Assembly (NCBI RefSeq): GCF_009649815.1
Contig: NZ_WJIC01000023.1
Coordinates: forward strand, 1-64,000
Direction: 5' to 3'
DNA length: 64,000 nucleotides
From: Nocardia sp. SYP-A9097
GTDB taxonomy: Bacteria; Actinomycetota; Actinomycetes; Mycobacteriales; Mycobacteriaceae
The notes below the pieces were generated by a model. It saw nothing but the letters and a program-made list of their open reading frames with translations. It did no database searches and was not told the DNA's origin. Made by a program: the position numbers and the translations under genes. Below, piece by piece: positions 41,848 to 51,106 of the stretch (position 1 is its first letter; every line of letters begins with the position of its first letter).

Positions 41848-43929
41848 ATGGCTGCCTCACCGGTTTCCAGTGTGTACATCGCGTCGCCCGAGGGTGACAC
41901 CGGCAAGTCGACCGTGGCGCTCGGCGTGCTGCAGGCGCTGGCGGCGACCACGCCGCGGGTCGGTGTGTTCCGGCCCATCACCCGCTCCGCGACCGAGCGG
42001 GACTACATTCTCGAACTGCTGCTCGAACACTCCACCGCCGACGACGATTACGACCAATCCATCGGTGTCACCTACGAACAGGTGCACGCGGACCCGGACA
42101 GCGCGATCAGCGAGATCGTCATGCGCTATCACGCCATGGCCGCACAGTGCGATGCCGTGCTCATTCTGGGCAGTGACTACACCGATGTCGCCAGCCCCAG
42201 CGAACTGCGCTTCAATGCCCGTATCGCGGTGAATCTCGGTGCGCCGGTACTGCTGGTGGTGCGCGGATCCGAGCGCACGCCCGCGGAATTGGCGCAATTG
42301 GTGGAGCTGTGCCGGACCGAACTGGTCGCCGAGCACGCCAAACTGGTCGCGGTGATCGCCAACCGCTGCGATCCGGACCAGTTGGACGCGGATTCCGCAG
42401 CCCTGGCGCGCGTCGCGGCGGTGCCGACCTGGACGCTGCCCGAGGTGCCGCTGCTGCAGGCCCCCACCATGGACGAGCTGTGTCATGCCATCGGCGGCGA
42501 AATCTACAGTGGCGACCCGGAATTGCTGCAGCGCGAAGCCCTCGACGTGATTATCGGCGGTATGACGACCGAGCACATTCTGGAGCGACTCACCGACGGC
42601 GTCGCCGTCATTACGCCCGGTGACCGTTCGGACGTGCTCCTCGCCCTGGTGAATGCCCATGAGGCGGAAGGCTTTCCGTCACTCGCGGGTATCATCATGA
42701 ACGGTGATATGCAGCCCGCCCCGTCCATCGCGCGCCTGATGGCGGGACTGAAACCGAAACTGCCGATCCTGTCGACCAGCCTGGGCACCTTCGCCACCGC
42801 CAAGGCCGCCGCCCGTACCCGCGGCCGGGTATCGCTGTCCAGTATTCGCAAGGTGGATACCGCGCTCGCGCTCATGGAGGAGCGAGTGGACGCACGAGAG
42901 TTGTTGCAGCAGATCGAGATTCCCATCCCGAATATCGTGACCCCGCAGATGTTCGAGTATCAGCTGATCGAACGCGCCCGCGCGGACCGCAAGCGCATCG
43001 TCCTCCCCGAGGGTGATGACGACCGTATTCTGCGCGCCGCCGGACGCGTATTGCAGCGCAAGATCGCCGATCTCACCATCCTCGGTGACGAGACGGCGGT
43101 GCGTGGCCGCGCCGCCGAACTCGGGGTGGATATCGATGCCGCCGAGGTACTGGATCCCAAGACCTGTCCGCTGCGCGACGAATTCGCGCAGGAGTACGCC
43201 CGCCTGCGCGCCCACAAGGGCATGACGGTGGACCGCGCTCGCGAATACCTCGGTGACATATCGTATTTCGGCACCATGATGGTGCATATGGGTGTCGCCG
43301 ACGGCATGGTGTCGGGTGCCGCGCACACCACCGCGCACACCATCCGGCCCTCGTTCGAGATCATCAAAACCATGCCGGGCGTATCCACCGTGTCCAGCGT
43401 ATTCCTCATGTGCCTGGCGGACCGGGTGCTGGCCTACGGCGACTGTGCGGTGGTGCCCGATCCGACCTCGGATCAGCTGGCCGATATCGCGATCTCGTCC
43501 GCGCTGACCGCGGCGCAATTCGGTATCGACCCCCGGGTGGCCATGCTGTCGTACTCGACCGGTGAATCCGGCTCCGGCGCGGATGTCGAAAAGGTGCGCA
43601 CCGCAACCAAACTCGTGCACGAGCGGGAACCGGAACTGCTGGTGGAGGGTCCGATCCAGTACGACGCCGCCATCGAACCCACGGTCGCGCGCACCAAACT
43701 GCCGGATTCGGCGGTGGCCGGGCAGGCGACGGTCTTCATCTTCCCGGACCTCAATACCGGCAACAACACCTATAAAGCCGTGCAGCGCAGCGCCGGTGCG
43801 GTCGCCATCGGCCCGGTGCTGCAAGGTCTGCGCAAGCCGGTGAACGACCTCTCGCGTGGCGCACTGGTCGCCGACATCGTGAATACCGTTGCCATCACCG
43901 CCATTCAGGCGCAGCAGGAGGCGAAGTGA
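41848..43929 (+). CDS. pta: phosphate acetyltransferase, long form
   Basis: A 693-aa enzyme that makes acetyl phosphate from acetyl-CoA. It has the large three-part form. The N-terminal P-loop-like domain starts SVYIASPEGDTGKSTVALGV. The middle DRTGG-like domain includes GGMTTEHILERLTDG. The C-terminal catalytic domain begins RKRIVLPEGDDDRILRAA and includes GVADGMVSGAAHTTAHTIRP, YSTGESGSGADVEKV and FPDLNTGNNTYKAVQR. The length matches Mtb Pta (Rv0408). Its last 4 nt overlap the GTG of ackA. Together they interconvert acetyl-CoA and acetate with ATP gain. Confidence 0.95.
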   Translation: MAASPVSSVYIASPEGDTGKSTVALGVLQALAATTPRVGVFRPITRSATERDYILELLLEHSTADDDYDQSIGVTYEQVHADPDSAISEIVMRYHAMAAQCDAVLILGSDYTDVASPSELRFNARIAVNLGAPVLLVVRGSERTPAELAQLVELCRTELVAEHAKLVAVIANRCDPDQLDADSAALARVAAVPTWTLPEVPLLQAPTMDELCHAIGGEIYSGDPELLQREALDVIIGGMTTEHILERLTDGVAVITPGDRSDVLLALVNAHEAEGFPSLAGIIMNGDMQPAPSIARLMAGLKPKLPILSTSLGTFATAKAAARTRGRVSLSSIRKVDTALALMEERVDARELLQQIEIPIPNIVTPQMFEYQLIERARADRKRIVLPEGDDDRILRAAGRVLQRKIADLTILGDETAVRGRAAELGVDIDAAEVLDPKTCPLRDEFAQEYARLRAHKGMTVDRAREYLGDISYFGTMMVHMGVADGMVSGAAHTTAHTIRPSFEIIKTMPGVSTVSSVFLMCLADRVLAYGDCAVVPDPTSDQLADIAISSALTAAQFGIDPRVAMLSYSTGESGSGADVEKVRTATKLVHEREPELLVEGPIQYDAAIEPTVARTKLPDSAVAGQATVFIFPDLNTGNNTYKAVQRSAGAVAIGPVLQGLRKPVNDLSRGALVADIVNTVAITAIQAQQEAK

Positions 43930-45122
43930 AGGTCCTGGTGATCAACTCCGGGTCCTCGTCCATCAAATATCAACTGCTGGACCCGGATTCGGCGGAGGTG
44001 GTAGCCGCCGGAATTGTGCAGCGCATCGGCGAACCCGTCGCCGAGGGCTCGCCCACCATCGAACATCAGAGTGACGGAAAGACTTTCGAGCACCACGGCG
44101 AGGTGCCCGATCATGCCGAAGGCTTGCGCCTGGTCTTCGATATCTTCGCCGAGAGCGGGCACGACCTGGCCGATGCGGGTTTGCGCGCGGTCGGGCACCG
44201 GGTGGTGCACGGTGGTGAGGTGTTCTACGAGCCGACGCTCGTCACCGATGAGGTGGTCGAGGCCATCTCGCGCCTGTCCGCGCTCGCGCCACTGCACAAT
44301 CCGGCCAATGTGGTGGGTATCGAGAGTGCCCGCAAACTGCTCCCCGAGGTACCACAGGTGGCGGTGTTCGACACTGCCTTCTTCCATGGTCTGCCCGCCG
44401 CCGCCAAGACCTACGCCATCGACGCGAAAGTGGCTGCCGCGTACGGGGTGCGGCGGTACGGCTTCCATGGCACCTCGCACGAGTACGTCTCCGGGCAGGT
44501 CGCCGAATTCCTCGGCCGGGACCGTGCCGAACTGAATCAGATTGTGCTGCACCTGGGTAACGGCGCGTCCGCCTCCGCCATTCGCGGCGGTAAGGCGGTG
44601 GATACCACCATGGGCCTGACTCCGCTCGAGGGTCTGGTCATGGGAACCCGCTCCGGGGATCTCGATCCCGGGATCATCTTCCACCTGATCCGCACCGCGG
44701 ATATGAATGTGGATGAGGTGGACGCCCTGCTCAACCGGCAGTCCGGTATCAAGGGCCTGTCCGGGGTGAACGACTTCCGCGAACTGGGCCGCCTCATCGA
44801 AACCGGTGACGCCGCAGCGCAACTCGCGTTCGACGTCTACATTCACCGCCTGCGCCGCTATATCGGCGCATACCTGGTGGAGCTGGGCCGGGTGGACGCC
44901 ATCACCTTCACCGCCGGTGTGGGCGAGAACGACGCCAAGGTCCGCGCGGCGGCCCTGGCCGAGTTGGAGCGCTTCGGCATTCGGGTGGACCCGGCCCGCA
45001 ATACCGCGAAAGACCGCTCCGCCCGGTACATCTCGCCGGAGGGCGCGGAGGTCGCGGTGCTGGTGGTGCCGACCAACGAGGAGCTCGCGATCGCTCGCGC
45101 GGCTGCCCGATTGGTGGGATGA
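43926..45122 (+). CDS. ackA: acetate kinase
   Basis: A 398-aa kinase of the ASKHA fold that makes acetate and ATP from acetyl phosphate and ADP. Motifs are VINSGSSSIKYQLLD at the N-terminus, HRVVHGGE, FHGTSHEYVSGQVAEFLGRD with catalytic His/Arg-type residues, HLGNGASASAIRGGKAVDT, GTRSGDLDPGII and ITFTAGVGENDAKVR. Start GTG overlaps the pta stop (GTGA), showing translational coupling. Mtb AckA (Rv0409) is the counterpart in the same order. Confidence 0.96.
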   Translation: MKVLVINSGSSSIKYQLLDPDSAEVVAAGIVQRIGEPVAEGSPTIEHQSDGKTFEHHGEVPDHAEGLRLVFDIFAESGHDLADAGLRAVGHRVVHGGEVFYEPTLVTDEVVEAISRLSALAPLHNPANVVGIESARKLLPEVPQVAVFDTAFFHGLPAAAKTYAIDAKVAAAYGVRRYGFHGTSHEYVSGQVAEFLGRDRAELNQIVLHLGNGASASAIRGGKAVDTTMGLTPLEGLVMGTRSGDLDPGIIFHLIRTADMNVDEVDALLNRQSGIKGLSGVNDFRELGRLIETGDAAAQLAFDVYIHRLRRYIGAYLVELGRVDAITFTAGVGENDAKVRAAALAELERFGIRVDPARNTAKDRSARYISPEGAEVAVLVVPTNEELAIARAAARLVG

Positions 45123-45205
45123 GCCGCGCCGCGGCGCTTCACGAAAACGTCACGATCGCCCTGACAGAGTGGTACTCGGATCCACTCCCGAATGGAGCCC
45201 CGGAA

Positions 45206-45306
45206 CCCGTGTCGCATACGCACAGCTGCGGTAGGTACTGACCCTCCCTCGTCAGTTCCTGCGACTTCTCGGCTGCCCCCGAAGGGTTACTCAGCTGCGA
45301 CACGGG
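45206..45306. other. candidate structured element between ackA and pknG
   Basis: CCCGTGTCGCA (45206-45216) pairs perfectly with TGCGACACGGG (45296-45306). Inside this outer stem, AGGTACTGAC pairs with GTCAGTTCCT with one mismatch around CCTCCCTC, and CAGCTG occurs near both ends. The gap 45123-45485 has no supported gene; a 53-codon frame on the minus strand across the element lacks a clear ribosome binding site. No known RNA family is recognised. Confidence 0.4.
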
Positions 45307-45314
45307 GCCGGGTC

Positions 45315-45444
45315 ATTTGCCCTCCGCTGCCCTCCGCTGCGCTGCGGGCGGGTTCGCGGCCTCGAGGTCCCATTTCTTCCCTCCCTCCGCTCCTCCGCTG
45401 CGCTCCCCCGCTCCACTCAGTCCAGAAACGGGACGGCCGCGAAC
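45315..45444 (+). repeat. inverted-repeat element, copy C
   Basis: The same unit as copies A and B. It starts ATTTGCCCTCCGCTGCCCTC, then GGGTTCGCGGCC, then a core TTCTTCCCTCCCTCCGCTCC. It ends CAGTCCAGAAACGGGACGGC followed by CGCGAAC. It ends 41 nt before the pknG stop, between convergent genes. Confidence 0.8.
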
Positions 45445-45485
45445 TTACGCGGCGCTGTCCAGGCAGTGACTTCCTGATGTTTGCT

Positions 45486-47840
45486 CTAGAACCAGGATTT
45501 GGCGCGGACCGCGTTGGCGAGATCGATCAGGGCGTAGCGATGCGTGCGGCCGGGGGCCGAGCGGGCCAGGCCGCGCAGGCCGCTCTCGATACCGCGCCGC
45601 AGCTCGCGTTCGCCGAATGGGCCGCCGAATATCTTGGCGTCACCGGTTTTCGGTGTGTGGCCCGCCTGCAACCAGCCCAGCGCGGTGCCCGATACCAGGA
45701 CGCGCAGCTGCGCGGTGCGACTCTCGCCGGGCGGCAGGGCCTGCACCCGCGCCGCGGCCAAATGCAGGGTGGATTCGTCGAGTTCGGCCACCGGAGCGCT
45801 GGTCAACAGCATCAGCACCGCGGTCATGCGGGCCTCGGAGTAGTGCCGGGAGGCGGGCGGCACCTCGTCGAGCGCGTCCACCGCGGCCGTGGTGCGCCCG
45901 GCGGCGGCGAGTTGGCGGGCCAGGCCGAAGGCGGTGCTGACCACGCCGCGGTCGGTGCGCCAGACGGTGGCGTAGTACTTCTCGGCGTACGCCCGCCACT
46001 CCTCGGGATCCGGTGAATCCCAGTGCTGCAGAATCAGTTCCGCGGTCGCGGCGAGGGCGAGCTTGGGTGCGATCTCGCCCGGGATGGCCTGCAGGACGGC
46101 GTCGAAGCGGGCGAAGGCGCGTTCGTAATCCTGGTCCAGCAGTTCGGCCATGCCGAGATACCAGTCCGTGCGCCAGTCCTCGGAGGGTGGTTCGCCGGTG
46201 TCGGTGAGGCGGCGCAGCAGCATGCGGGCGGCGGCCGGTTCCTCCAGATCCAGGTGGGCGCGGGCCTCGGCGAGGGTGACCTCCAGCTCGAAAGTCTCAG
46301 GTGCGCCGCCGGGTTCGGCCGCGGCCCGCTGCCGGCCGTGCCGTAGTTCGTCGAGGGCGTGCCGGGCCTCGGGGTGCGCCGAACCGGCCAGCAGTGGCGC
46401 GGACGGATCGGTCGGATCGACCAGCGGTACCGGTAGCGCGGCCACCACATCGCGTGGACTCAGCAGGGTACTGCGATCGACGCCGTCGACCAGGCCGTCG
46501 GTCTGCGCCACGAACTCCTCGGTGCCGAAGCTGGTGCGCGGCGGGCTGAAAAGCGCTGACAGCTGCGGATGTTCGTTACCGGTCTCGACCGCGAGGATCT
46601 CGCGCAGCACACCGGTGAGCTGACCGCCGAGCAGCCGCGCCGAGGTGAAGCGGCGGTTCGGGTCCGGATCGGTGGCGCGCAACAGCAGCCGGTGGAAGAA
46701 CTCGTGCCGCTCCAGCACCGGCTGATCCCGCGCCGCCGGAATGCCTTCGACGTACGCGCCCTTCTCCATGGGCAGGTTCAGGATCAGTACGGCCAGGGTA
46801 CGGCCGACCGTATAGATGTCCGAGGCGACGGTGGGTCCGGTCTGTGGAATCTCGGGAGCCTGGAAACCCCTGGTGCCGTACAGGTTTCCGTAGGCTTCGA
46901 ACGGTGCGGTCGCACCCAGGTCGATGAGTTCCACCCGGTCCGTGGTGACCATGATGTTGTCCGGCTTGAGATCGTTGTACGCCAGCCCCACCGAGTGCAG
47001 ATAGTCCAGTGCCGGAAGGATTTCCAGCACATAGGCGATGGCCTCGGCGATCGGCATACGCTCGGGTCGCACATGCTGTTCGAGCAGATCACGCAGCGAA
47101 TGACCGCCGACGTACTCCATGACGATGTAGCCGATGGGGGAGCCGTGCGCGTCCGGATGCTCCACGAAATTGTGGATCTTGACAATGCTCGGGTGCGCCA
47201 CCTCGGCCAGGAATTGCCGTTCGGCCACGGCCACCGCCTGCGCCTCGGCGTCACCGGCGTGCAACAGGCCCTTGAGCACCACCCAGCGGTCGCTCACATT
47301 GCGGTCGATGGCGAGGTAGATCCAGCCCAGCCCGCCGTGCGCGATACAGCCCTGGATCTCGTACTGCCCCGCCACCCGATCGCCCTGATGCAGGGAGGGA
47401 CGGAAATCGTATGGCGCACCGCAGATTTCACACGTTCCCGCCGTGGTCGCCGCATGCGCCGCGGTGGCCCGTCCGACCGGCTTGCCGCAGCGCCAGCAGA
47501 ACCGTCGCCCCTCCGCCACCATCGGATCGGGGAGCACCTCCGCCTCCGGATCGACCGGCTCCACCGCGGGAATCGGCACCAGTCCCGCGCCGAGCCGCCG
47601 CACCACCGGTCGCGGTCGCGACATGCGCGCGGTCCGCTGCGACGGCCTGGTGGGCGTGCGCACCTCACCCTCGGTGCGCGAAACCTCCTGCGGCCCAGGC
47701 GTAGCGGAGGTGGCCGCGATATGTTCGGTCGCCCGCGTCGCCGGTCCCTCGCCGAAGCGTTCGGTGGCCTGGGTCTGCGGCCCGTCGTCGGCTACCCGCT
47801 CGGTGGCGCGGGTGGCGTCCGGTTCCTCGGGTGCGGTCAT
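45486..47840 (-). CDS. pknG: serine/threonine protein kinase G
   Basis: A 784-aa soluble kinase. The N-terminal tail (1-~75) has three ATER-like repeats. A rubredoxin-like redox domain follows with Cys115, Cys118, Cys137 and Cys140 (FCWRCG, CEICG). The kinase domain (about 155-415) has AHGGLGWIYLA, Lys190 in WVVLKGLLH, and a non-RD catalytic loop YNDLKPDNIM typical of PknG, then IDLGATAPF and GFQAPEI. The C-terminal ~350 residues are TPR-rich. In Mtb, PknG controls glutamate metabolism through GarA. It starts 1 nt after the glnH stop. The start at 47840 avoids a glnH overlap. Mtb PknG has 750 residues. Confidence 0.96.
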   Translation of the reverse strand: MTAPEEPDATRATERVADDGPQTQATERFGEGPATRATEHIAATSATPGPQEVSRTEGEVRTPTRPSQRTARMSRPRPVVRRLGAGLVPIPAVEPVDPEAEVLPDPMVAEGRRFCWRCGKPVGRATAAHAATTAGTCEICGAPYDFRPSLHQGDRVAGQYEIQGCIAHGGLGWIYLAIDRNVSDRWVVLKGLLHAGDAEAQAVAVAERQFLAEVAHPSIVKIHNFVEHPDAHGSPIGYIVMEYVGGHSLRDLLEQHVRPERMPIAEAIAYVLEILPALDYLHSVGLAYNDLKPDNIMVTTDRVELIDLGATAPFEAYGNLYGTRGFQAPEIPQTGPTVASDIYTVGRTLAVLILNLPMEKGAYVEGIPAARDQPVLERHEFFHRLLLRATDPDPNRRFTSARLLGGQLTGVLREILAVETGNEHPQLSALFSPPRTSFGTEEFVAQTDGLVDGVDRSTLLSPRDVVAALPVPLVDPTDPSAPLLAGSAHPEARHALDELRHGRQRAAAEPGGAPETFELEVTLAEARAHLDLEEPAAARMLLRRLTDTGEPPSEDWRTDWYLGMAELLDQDYERAFARFDAVLQAIPGEIAPKLALAATAELILQHWDSPDPEEWRAYAEKYYATVWRTDRGVVSTAFGLARQLAAAGRTTAAVDALDEVPPASRHYSEARMTAVLMLLTSAPVAELDESTLHLAAARVQALPPGESRTAQLRVLVSGTALGWLQAGHTPKTGDAKIFGGPFGERELRRGIESGLRGLARSAPGRTHRYALIDLANAVRAKSWF

Positions 47841-47841
47841 C

Positions 47842-48867
47842 TCAGTCCTGGTACCTGGGCTGCGGCGGGACCGCGGCATCGCCGAGTTCGGCGGCCAGCC
47901 AGCGGTGGTAGAGGCGGTACCAGGTGCCGTCGGTGCGAATGCGCTCCAGGGTGCCGTTGACGAAGCGCACCAGATCATCCGAGCCCTGTGAGATGCCGAT
48001 GCCGTACTGCTCGGTGCTCAGATCCGGCCCGACCACCTCGGTCGCCGGGTCCTGTACCGCCAGACCCGCCAGCACGGTGTCATCGGTGCTGGCGGCATCG
48101 ACCTGACGCTGCTGCAGCACCACCAGACAATCGGCCCAGCTGGGCACGGTGAGAATGGAGACGGCGGGCTGCTGGGTGCGGACCAGATCCAGTGAGGTGG
48201 TGCCACGCACCACGCATACCCGTTTACCCGCCAGATCGGTGAGCCCGGAGATCCCGGAGTTGTGCACGGTCAGTACCCGCTGATGCGCCTGCAGGTACGA
48301 GGTGGAGAAGGTAACCCGTTGCCGCCGTTCACAAGTGATGGTCATGGTCTTCACCACGACATCCACGGTGTGCTCCTGCAAGGCCTTCTCGCGGTCCGCC
48401 GAGCCGAGGATCCGGTATTCGATGAGATCCGGATTGCCGAGCAGATCCCGCGCCAATTCCCGGGCGATCTCCACATCGAATCCGGCGAGCGCCCCGGTGG
48501 TCGAATCGCGGAAGCTGAACAGATTACTGCCGGTATCCAAGCCGACGAGTAGTCGGCCGCGTGCCCGGATGGCATCGATATTCGGTGTCCGCCCCGCCCC
48601 GCTCGGCCGCAGGCTCGCGGTGGGATCCCCGCAGTTCACGGCGGCGGGCGGCAGCGGAGCATTGGCTTGTGCCGCAACGGCTCCCGACGGCAGCGGCGGT
48701 TCGACATAGCTCGGCACCCGCGTCGACTGCGGTGCGGGCGCACCCCCGTCGGCGCATCCGGCGGCGAGCGCCACCGCGAGTACGGCCGAGGCGACACCGG
48801 CGATTCGCCGGGTCGAATGCGGCTCGCGCCGTAGGGCTTTGCCTGGATAGCCGGTTCTGTGATTCAT
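47842..48867 (-). CDS. glnH: GlnH amino-acid-binding lipoprotein
   Basis: A 341-aa exported solute-binding protein (SBP family 3). The lipobox LAAGC (Cys38) follows a hydrophobic stretch. The mature part has RGRLLVGLDTGSNLFSFRD, LAGFDVEIARELARDLLG, FSTSYLQAHQRVLTVHNSG and VCVVRGTTSLDLV, the standard Asp/Glu/Gln-binding layout. In Mtb, GlnH (Rv0411c) binds aspartate/glutamate and signals through GlnX to PknG. No ABC permease is adjacent, which fits sensing rather than transport. ATG at 48867 overlaps the glnX stop (ATGA). Confidence 0.95.
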   Translation of the reverse strand: MNHRTGYPGKALRREPHSTRRIAGVASAVLAVALAAGCADGGAPAPQSTRVPSYVEPPLPSGAVAAQANAPLPPAAVNCGDPTASLRPSGAGRTPNIDAIRARGRLLVGLDTGSNLFSFRDSTTGALAGFDVEIARELARDLLGNPDLIEYRILGSADREKALQEHTVDVVVKTMTITCERRQRVTFSTSYLQAHQRVLTVHNSGISGLTDLAGKRVCVVRGTTSLDLVRTQQPAVSILTVPSWADCLVVLQQRQVDAASTDDTVLAGLAVQDPATEVVGPDLSTEQYGIGISQGSDDLVRFVNGTLERIRTDGTWYRLYHRWLAAELGDAAVPPQPRYQD

Positions 48868-50201
48868 CGGTACTCCCGTAGTCGCGGCCACAGGCCCGCC
48901 GCCACCAGGACGGCCGCCGCGGTGCTCAGCACCAGTGCGCCCGGTGCGAGCAGGTCGAGGGTGCGGGCGGCGTGGGAAGTGTTGCCGCGCAATTCGTTCC
49001 GGGTATCGGTAATGCCCTCGCCGAGCGCGCGGTCGAGGGCGTCGACCTGGGCGGTGGCCTCGTTCGCGCCCGGTCCGGTGGCGACCGCGGCCGCGCCGAT
49101 GAAGTCGCCCTTGGAGAGTGCGTCGTTCATCCGCTGATGGGCGGCCCGCCAGCGATCCAATGCCGAGCTCGCGGTCTTCACCTCGCCCGCGCCCGGCCCG
49201 TCCTGGTCGTAGCCGGCGAAGATATCGCGCAACCGGGCGGTGGCCTTGTCATAGGTGTTGTCGTATTCGGTACTGGTGTCGCGCCGCACCAGTTTCAGGG
49301 TCTCGGCGGTGCGGGCCTGCTGGGCGAGAATGCGGCTCTCGGTCAGCGCCGAGGTGGGGATGCTGCCGCTGTCGCGGGAGTCGGTGGTATCGACCGCGGA
49401 GATGAATCCGGCGATCACGGTCCAGCCGAGCAGCACCACCATGGTTCCGGTGGCCAGCAGCAGTCCGGGATTGAGTACCCGATGCCAGCGCCGGGACAGG
49501 AACAATTGCGCCCCGACCAGCGCCGCCACCGCCAGCAGCGGTGTCACGATGGCGGGCCACGGCGGCCGCACATGATTGCGCTGGGTGGCGGTGATGGCCG
49601 CCGAGCGATGCTCCTGCAACTCCTGTGCCATCGGCAGCATGGTGCCCTGCATGAGGTTGGACGCCTCGCTGAGATAGGCCGCCCCCACCGGTAGCCCGCT
49701 GCGATTGTTCGCCCGCGCGGTCTCCACGATGCCGCAGTAGACCGGCAGTCCGGTGGAGATGCCGGTGCGCAGATGCGTATCCGCGTCTCCGCCACTGCGA
49801 TTGGACTGCGTCACCAGTTCCGCGGCCGCCTCGCCGACCGCCTGGTTGTAGCGGTCGCGCACGGCCTTGGGCTCCAGCCCGCCGGAGATGAACGCGGTGC
49901 CCGCCGAGGCGTCGGCCACCGACAGCGCGGTGTACAGCCGCTGCGCCGAATACGCGTCCGGCTCGGCCTGATCCAAAAGTACGTCCAACGCGTGCTGCCG
50001 ATTGTTCACCGCGGTCGCGGTGACCACGCCCGCGGCCAGGCACATTCCCAGCAATACCAGTCCCACCGCGATCAACTTGGCCGGTGAGGAGTGCGCGAAC
50101 AGCCGCATATCGGTGCTCGACAGCCGTTCCCGCACCGCCGCGGCGGCAGCACGAGGGGACAGCTCGTCCAGCCGCAACTGCTCGGTGCGAACCACGTTCA
50201 C
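48864..50201 (-). CDS. glnX: GlnX membrane signal protein
   Basis: A 445-aa membrane protein with about four helices: KLIAVGLVLLGMCLAAGVVT near the N-terminus, WPAIVTPLLAVAALVGAQLF and TMVVLLGWTVIAGFISAV in the middle, and APGALVLSTAAAVLVAAGLW near the end. Two helical extracytoplasmic regions lie between them, in the manner of chemoreceptor-like sensor modules. Mtb Rv0412c (GlnX) passes the GlnH aspartate signal to PknG. GTG start. First gene of the glnX-glnH-pknG operon and divergent from mutT3. The C-terminal WPRLREYR is cytosolic. Confidence 0.92.
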   Translation of the reverse strand: MNVVRTEQLRLDELSPRAAAAAVRERLSSTDMRLFAHSSPAKLIAVGLVLLGMCLAAGVVTATAVNNRQHALDVLLDQAEPDAYSAQRLYTALSVADASAGTAFISGGLEPKAVRDRYNQAVGEAAAELVTQSNRSGGDADTHLRTGISTGLPVYCGIVETARANNRSGLPVGAAYLSEASNLMQGTMLPMAQELQEHRSAAITATQRNHVRPPWPAIVTPLLAVAALVGAQLFLSRRWHRVLNPGLLLATGTMVVLLGWTVIAGFISAVDTTDSRDSGSIPTSALTESRILAQQARTAETLKLVRRDTSTEYDNTYDKATARLRDIFAGYDQDGPGAGEVKTASSALDRWRAAHQRMNDALSKGDFIGAAAVATGPGANEATAQVDALDRALGEGITDTRNELRGNTSHAARTLDLLAPGALVLSTAAAVLVAAGLWPRLREYR

Positions 50202-50328
50202 CTCCCACTGACCGAAACCGAACGATCGACTTGTTGATGTCGAATGAGCTTATTGTGGACGTACCTGTGCCGTGACGCGGGAACACCCGGGTGTCTGTGC
50301 GGCGTGGCCCGAGGATGGGATCGAAAGT

Positions 50329-50994
50329 ATGCGTGGTGACGGTGACGGCTGGGCGGAAAGTCCGGATGGCACCCGTCAGTGGGGTCGTTTCGGAGCTGCC
50401 GGACTGTTGCTGCGCGCTCCGCTCGCCGATGGCGGGTCGGCGGTGCTGCTGCAGCATCGCTCCGCCTGGAGTCATCAGGGCGGCACCTGGGCACTGCCCG
50501 GTGGCGCCCGCGATTCGCACGAGACCAGCGTGCATGCCGCCGTCCGCGAGGCCGAGGAGGAGGCGGGTATCACCGCCGGATCCATCCGGGTGCGGGCCGA
50601 ACGGGTGACGGCCACCGCGGCCAGCGGCTGGACGTACACCACGGTCATCGCCGACGCCGTCACCCAGCTGCGCACCCAGGGAAATCTGGAGAGCACCGAA
50701 CTGGCCTGGGTACCCGAATCGGAGGTGGACGCCCGCCCGCTGCACCCCGGTTTCGCCGCCGCCTGGCCACTGCTGCGTGCCACCCCGGCCCGGGTCAGCC
50801 TGGACGGCCTCGACGATCCGGAGACAGTGGCGGCGGCATTGCCACGCACCCTGGAACTGGCCGGCGCGGAGTTCCTGTGGCTGCGCTCGGGCGGCAATGG
50901 GGATGTGCGCGACGCCCGCATCGGGGCGGCCGAACAGACCCTCGATGTGGCCGGAAATGTGTTGTACCTCACCCTGGCTCAGGTGTTGTCCTGA
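50329..50994 (+). CDS. mutT3: NUDIX hydrolase, MutT3-like
   Basis: A 221-aa hydrolase. The Nudix box is complete in GGARDSHETSVHAAVREAEE followed by EAGI (G-x5-E-x7-RE-x2-EE-x-G-hydrophobic). It should hydrolyse a nucleoside diphosphate linked to X, for example oxidised dGTP. The C-terminal ~80 residues are an extension with LDGLDDPETVAAALPRTLEL that is also present in Mtb MutT3 (Rv0413). I use the ATG at 50329; a GTG at 50272 would add 19 residues. Its place next to glnX matches Mtb gene order. Confidence 0.9.
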   Translation: MRGDGDGWAESPDGTRQWGRFGAAGLLLRAPLADGGSAVLLQHRSAWSHQGGTWALPGGARDSHETSVHAAVREAEEEAGITAGSIRVRAERVTATAASGWTYTTVIADAVTQLRTQGNLESTELAWVPESEVDARPLHPGFAAAWPLLRATPARVSLDGLDDPETVAAALPRTLELAGAEFLWLRSGGNGDVRDARIGAAEQTLDVAGNVLYLTLAQVLS

Positions 50995-51106
50995 GCCATC
51001 ACGCCCGGTGTTCCGCGAGAAGTGGTGCAACGCAAGGACAACCGAGTCCGCCTCGCCGTTGAGGAAATCCCGGCAAGTGTGCGCAGGCCGCCCGCGGCAA
51101 CGCCGC

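Noticed and set aside
45123..45290. A 53-codon minus-strand frame between ackA and pknG
   Set aside because: No clear ribosome binding site, and the same bases make a better case for a folded element; kept only as an alternative.
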